A stretch of DNA of 8,940 nucleotides from Lachnospira sp. (GTDB lineage Bacteria; Bacillota; Clostridia; Lachnospirales; Lachnospiraceae): NCBI GenBank assembly GCA_017626275.1, contig JAGAJD010000117.1, forward strand, positions 1 through 8,940. The letters run 5' to 3'. Position 1 is the stretch's first letter. Every line of letters starts with the position of its first letter. A program made the translations under genes and the position numbers. Under the pieces are notes generated by a model that worked only from the letters and a program-made list of their open reading frames with translations, did not search any database and had not been told where the DNA came from. This document shows, one piece after another, positions 6,742 to 8,940 of this stretch.

Positions 6742-6764
6742 GTCTGCTTAACAATTTTTATAAT

Positions 6765-8303
6765 TTAAAATCTCTTAATTTTCTTAGTCGTGTTTTTCTC
6801 AAACTCAGTATCACGGACTTTCAATTTAAAGACTCTCTTATATAAAGGTACATTCTTATTATATTCGTCAATTATTTTCTGAAGTTCAGCCTGAATATCC
6901 TTTATCTTCTTCTTAGCCGCATATTCGTAATCAGGAAAAATTTCTGCTTCTATGACGCCCTCACTGTCACGCACCAAAACCTCCTGCACAATACGGTTTT
7001 CTCCGAGCTTATTCTCAATCTCCTCAGGAGATATATTTTCACCGTTAGGCGTAATAATCAGGTTCTTCTTTCTTCCTGTCAGGAAAACAAAGCCGTCCTC
7101 GTCAACATATCCCAAATCACCGGTTTTGAGCCAGCCGTCTTCCAAAGTATTTGCAGTCTCCTCCGGCATATGATAGTAGCCCTGCATAACGCTTGAGCCT
7201 TTCACCCACAGCTCATCATTGACGGTCTTAGCTTCACAGTTTGGCATAAGCTTACCGACAGACCCCTCCTTGCTGTTCCAGCTTAAGTTCGTACTGATAA
7301 CAGGGGAACATTCCGTCATTCCGTAGCCTTGCAGGATTGTAATTCCATACTTTTTAAAAGTCTGTATGTATGCCGGATTCAGATATGCCCCGCCGCTACA
7401 TATAGTGTGGAACTGCTTTCCGAAAACCTTTGCTTTTACAATAGCCGCCGGCATCCACGCAGCCTCTTCAAGCTTTTTGGCAAGCGTCTCAATCATCAAC
7501 GGAACCATTAAAATCATATTCGGCTCAAACAGCTTAATATTCTTTGCAACACGAAGCAGCGAGTCATTAATACAGATTACGCTTCCAAGAGAAAGAGCTT
7601 TTAAAATATCCATACTTAAGCAGTATGCGTGATGAATCGGCAATACCGACATGATTACTGTTCCCTCGTCAATTTTCATATCAAGACAGGTTGCATTTTC
7701 TGCCAGATTGCGGTGCGAAAGCATTACGCCCTTGCTCTTTCCCGTCGTTCCCGAAGTAAACATAATTGTAGCCAGTTCATCAGGCTGCGGCTCATAGCCG
7801 TATCCCGGCTTTTGTTCTCCTGCCAGCTTCCAAAATGACAACACACCTTCCACTGCACTGTTATCACTCATTGAAATTAAATGCTTTAATCCCGAACACA
7901 GCTTCTTTGCCTCTGCCGCTGCCTGTGCCTTGCCCTCATCAAAAACGAGTGTCGTAACCTCCGCACGGTTTATTAATTCGCACAAATCCTGTGCAGGTAA
8001 CTGTGCATCAAGCGGAACTGCCACACTTCCGCTGTTTACTGTTCCCATGTATGCCACAATCCATTCATAAGAGGTTGCTCCAAGAATCGCAATATGGCTT
8101 TTATTTTCGCCAAGTGATTCAAGCACTGCAGAAAAACGCTCGGAATCATTTTTTAATTGAGTGTAAGTTTTGCTCTCTACCGCTACTGCCTTTTTTCCCT
8201 TCTCGTCGCTTTGTTTTACTTTGTAGCGAAATGCGTCCCATGAACCATGAGCCTCCTCTGTCTTTACAAGAATTTCACGGATTGTACTGCTTAAAACGTC
8301 CAT
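6765..8303 (-). CDS. AMP-forming acyl ligase (long-chain acyl-CoA/acyl-ACP synthetase type)
   Basis: This 512-residue ANL-superfamily enzyme activates a carboxylic acid as an acyl-adenylate and passes it to a thiol. Motifs in order are the P-loop FTSGTTGKSKGVMLSH (182-197), LPIHHAY (221-227), GYGMTEC (326-332), WLKTGDLG (391-398), the hinge and A8 segment GRKKNLIITPNGENISPEEIE (410-430), and the C-terminal catalytic lysine in TTKKIKR (about K508). The short GRKKNLII/GENISP block and the GGAYL segment are typical of fatty acyl synthetases rather than amino-acid adenylation domains. The ATG at 8303 was chosen over one at 8345 because GGGAG lies 6-8 bases upstream and the longer form would overlap the ACP gene. 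It is 13 bases after the ACP stop, so the adjacent ACP is the likely acceptor; CoA is the alternative. The acid substrate cannot be told from sequence. Confidence 0.9.
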   Translation of the reverse strand: MDVLSSTIREILVKTEEAHGSWDAFRYKVKQSDEKGKKAVAVESKTYTQLKNDSERFSAVLESLGENKSHIAILGATSYEWIVAYMGTVNSGSVAVPLDAQLPAQDLCELINRAEVTTLVFDEGKAQAAAEAKKLCSGLKHLISMSDNSAVEGVLSFWKLAGEQKPGYGYEPQPDELATIMFTSGTTGKSKGVMLSHRNLAENATCLDMKIDEGTVIMSVLPIHHAYCLSMDILKALSLGSVICINDSLLRVAKNIKLFEPNMILMVPLMIETLAKKLEEAAWMPAAIVKAKVFGKQFHTICSGGAYLNPAYIQTFKKYGITILQGYGMTECSPVISTNLSWNSKEGSVGKLMPNCEAKTVNDELWVKGSSVMQGYYHMPEETANTLEDGWLKTGDLGYVDEDGFVFLTGRKKNLIITPNGENISPEEIENKLGENRIVQEVLVRDSEGVIEAEIFPDYEYAAKKKIKDIQAELQKIIDEYNKNVPLYKRVFKLKVRDTEFEKNTTKKIKRF

Positions 8304-8316
8304 ACCGCTCTCCCTT

Positions 8317-8544
8317 CTACTTTGAAAGTTTCTCAAGATAGTCAACTGCTTCCTGTACGGTACGAATATCCGCAGCCTCTTCCTGAACGATTTCTACATC
8401 GAGTTCGTCCTCAATCTCTCCAAGCATACTCATAAAATCAAAAGAGGTAAAGCCCAAATCTTCCATAAAACGTGACTCCGGCTTAATATCCTTTTTATCC
8501 ACTTCAACATAATTTACAATAATATCAGCTAATTTTTCAAACAT
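8317..8544 (-). CDS. Stand-alone acyl/peptidyl carrier protein
   Basis: This 75-residue acidic four-helix carrier protein is of normal ACP length. The phosphopantetheine attachment serine is Ser34 in DLGFTSFDFMSM, where the common ACP motif DSLD is replaced by TSFD. The flanking EDLGF and the helix-II sequence LGEIEDELDVEI are standard. The unusual Phe-rich neighbourhood suggests a dedicated carrier rather than the housekeeping fatty-acid AcpP, although that is inference. The ATG at 8544 has AAGGAG 6 bases upstream, in a context nearly the same as that of the ligase start (AGGAGAGCGTTATG versus GGGAGAGCGGTATG). It lies between the condensation-like gene (42 bases away) and the ligase (13 bases away), so the three are probably one transcript. 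A phosphopantetheinyl transferase is not in the window. Confidence 0.93.
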   Translation of the reverse strand: MFEKLADIIVNYVEVDKKDIKPESRFMEDLGFTSFDFMSMLGEIEDELDVEIVQEEAADIRTVQEAVDYLEKLSK

Positions 8545-8586
8545 AACGCTCTCCTTTTCTATATGACCTTCAATAGTTACAAAAAA

Positions 8587-8940
8587 CTACGTCAACTTTA
8601 TAATTTCTCCCATTTTCAAATGCGGGCTTTCGATTCCCTTAAACATAATCTTACATAAATAATAGTAGAAATATTCCAACTTCTCTTTTGTAATCGCTTC
8701 AACCTGATGTTCAAAGTTAAAATCAAGTCCGTTATCATCAGGTCTGTGCATAACCGTTAAATACATTGCCTGCGTTGTCGCCCCATTCGGATACCATTTC
8801 GTCTTATACTTGATATTTCCAAGTTTATCCAACCCTTTTTCCTTTAATGTAAGAGGCTGATATGTGAGCGACATCGGCTCATAAGTTCTTCCCGGCTCGA
8901 CCGGATAAAGCTGCCTTCTATATGCAAAATATTCTACCGG
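8587..8940 (-). CDS. C-terminal part of a condensation-domain-like protein, 5' end outside window
   Basis: The frame is open from the window edge at 8940 to the TAG at 8587, giving 117 residues that begin PVEYFAYRRQLYPVEPGRTY; the ATG at 8874 is internal. The layout resembles the last third of NRPS-type condensation domains: a floor-loop-like stretch (MSLTYQPLTL), a beta strand after a Gly/Asn turn (NGATTQAMYLTVMHR), then 'GLDFNFEHQVEAITKEKLEYFYYYLCKIM', which parallels the usual end 'l.f...y....f..e.i..l...l..ll'. The HHxxxDG catalytic motif would lie upstream and cannot be checked. The protein ends right after the domain, so it is probably a free-standing condensation or acyltransferase enzyme that works with the ACP and ligase downstream. 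A wax-ester-synthase-type or other CoA-dependent acyltransferase of the same superfamily is an alternative. Confidence 0.6.
   Translation of the reverse strand, partial: PVEYFAYRRQLYPVEPGRTYEPMSLTYQPLTLKEKGLDKLGNIKYKTKWYPNGATTQAMYLTVMHRPDDNGLDFNFEHQVEAITKEKLEYFYYYLCKIMFKGIESPHLKMGEIIKLT

Noticed and set aside
7991..8341. Plus-strand frame of 116 codons opposite the acyl ligase
   Set aside because: It is antisense to the conserved N-terminal part of the ligase, has no ribosome site and shows no recognisable domain.
8304..8345. Longer start for the acyl ligase (14 extra residues, MTILRNFQSRRESG)
   Set aside because: It overlaps the ACP gene and lacks a ribosome site, while the ATG at 8303 has a good GGGAG site 6 bases upstream.

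Overview
The window comes from a spore-forming, low-to-moderate-GC Gram-positive bacterium, most probably a Clostridia member close to Lachnospiraceae. The evidence is a complete spoIIAA-spoIIAB-sigF operon followed by spoVAA, AAGGAG/GGAGG-type ribosome binding sites and A/T-rich intergenic DNA. The family placement is inference. All nine genes I accept lie on the minus strand, so transcription runs from high to low coordinates. No RNA gene, IS element, CRISPR array or attachment site is visible, and no gene-free stretch exceeds about 150 bases.

Right part (8940 to 6765): the 3' end of a gene for a condensation-domain-like protein (cut by the window edge), a free-standing acyl carrier protein and an AMP-forming fatty-acid-type ligase. 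Together they look like a split, NRPS-like acyl activation and transfer cassette: the ligase activates an acid, the ACP carries it as a phosphopantetheine thioester, and the condensation-type enzyme would transfer it. The product cannot be read from the sequence. A long hairpin with a T-run (6677-6741) closes this unit.

Middle part (6656 to 2085): an extended -10 promoter precedes a tightly packed four-gene unit. It encodes an unrecognised 514-residue coiled-coil protein, FolC (dihydrofolate/folylpolyglutamate synthase), an acidic 45-residue protein, and a zinc-ribbon/TPR protein with one membrane span and an external coiled coil plus TPR-like tail. A perfect 15-bp stem terminator ends it.

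Left part (2056 to 1): the forespore sigma-F switch, SpoIIAA (anti-anti-sigma), SpoIIAB (anti-sigma kinase) and SigF, then spoVAA (cut by the left edge). SpoIIAA, when dephosphorylated, frees SigF from SpoIIAB. SigF then starts forespore transcription, which leads to SigG and the SpoVA channel that loads dipicolinic acid. A good forespore-type (SigG-like) promoter sits in the 72-base gap between sigF and spoVAA. No convincing promoter for spoIIAA was found, although the terminator stem lies only 28 bases from its start codon.
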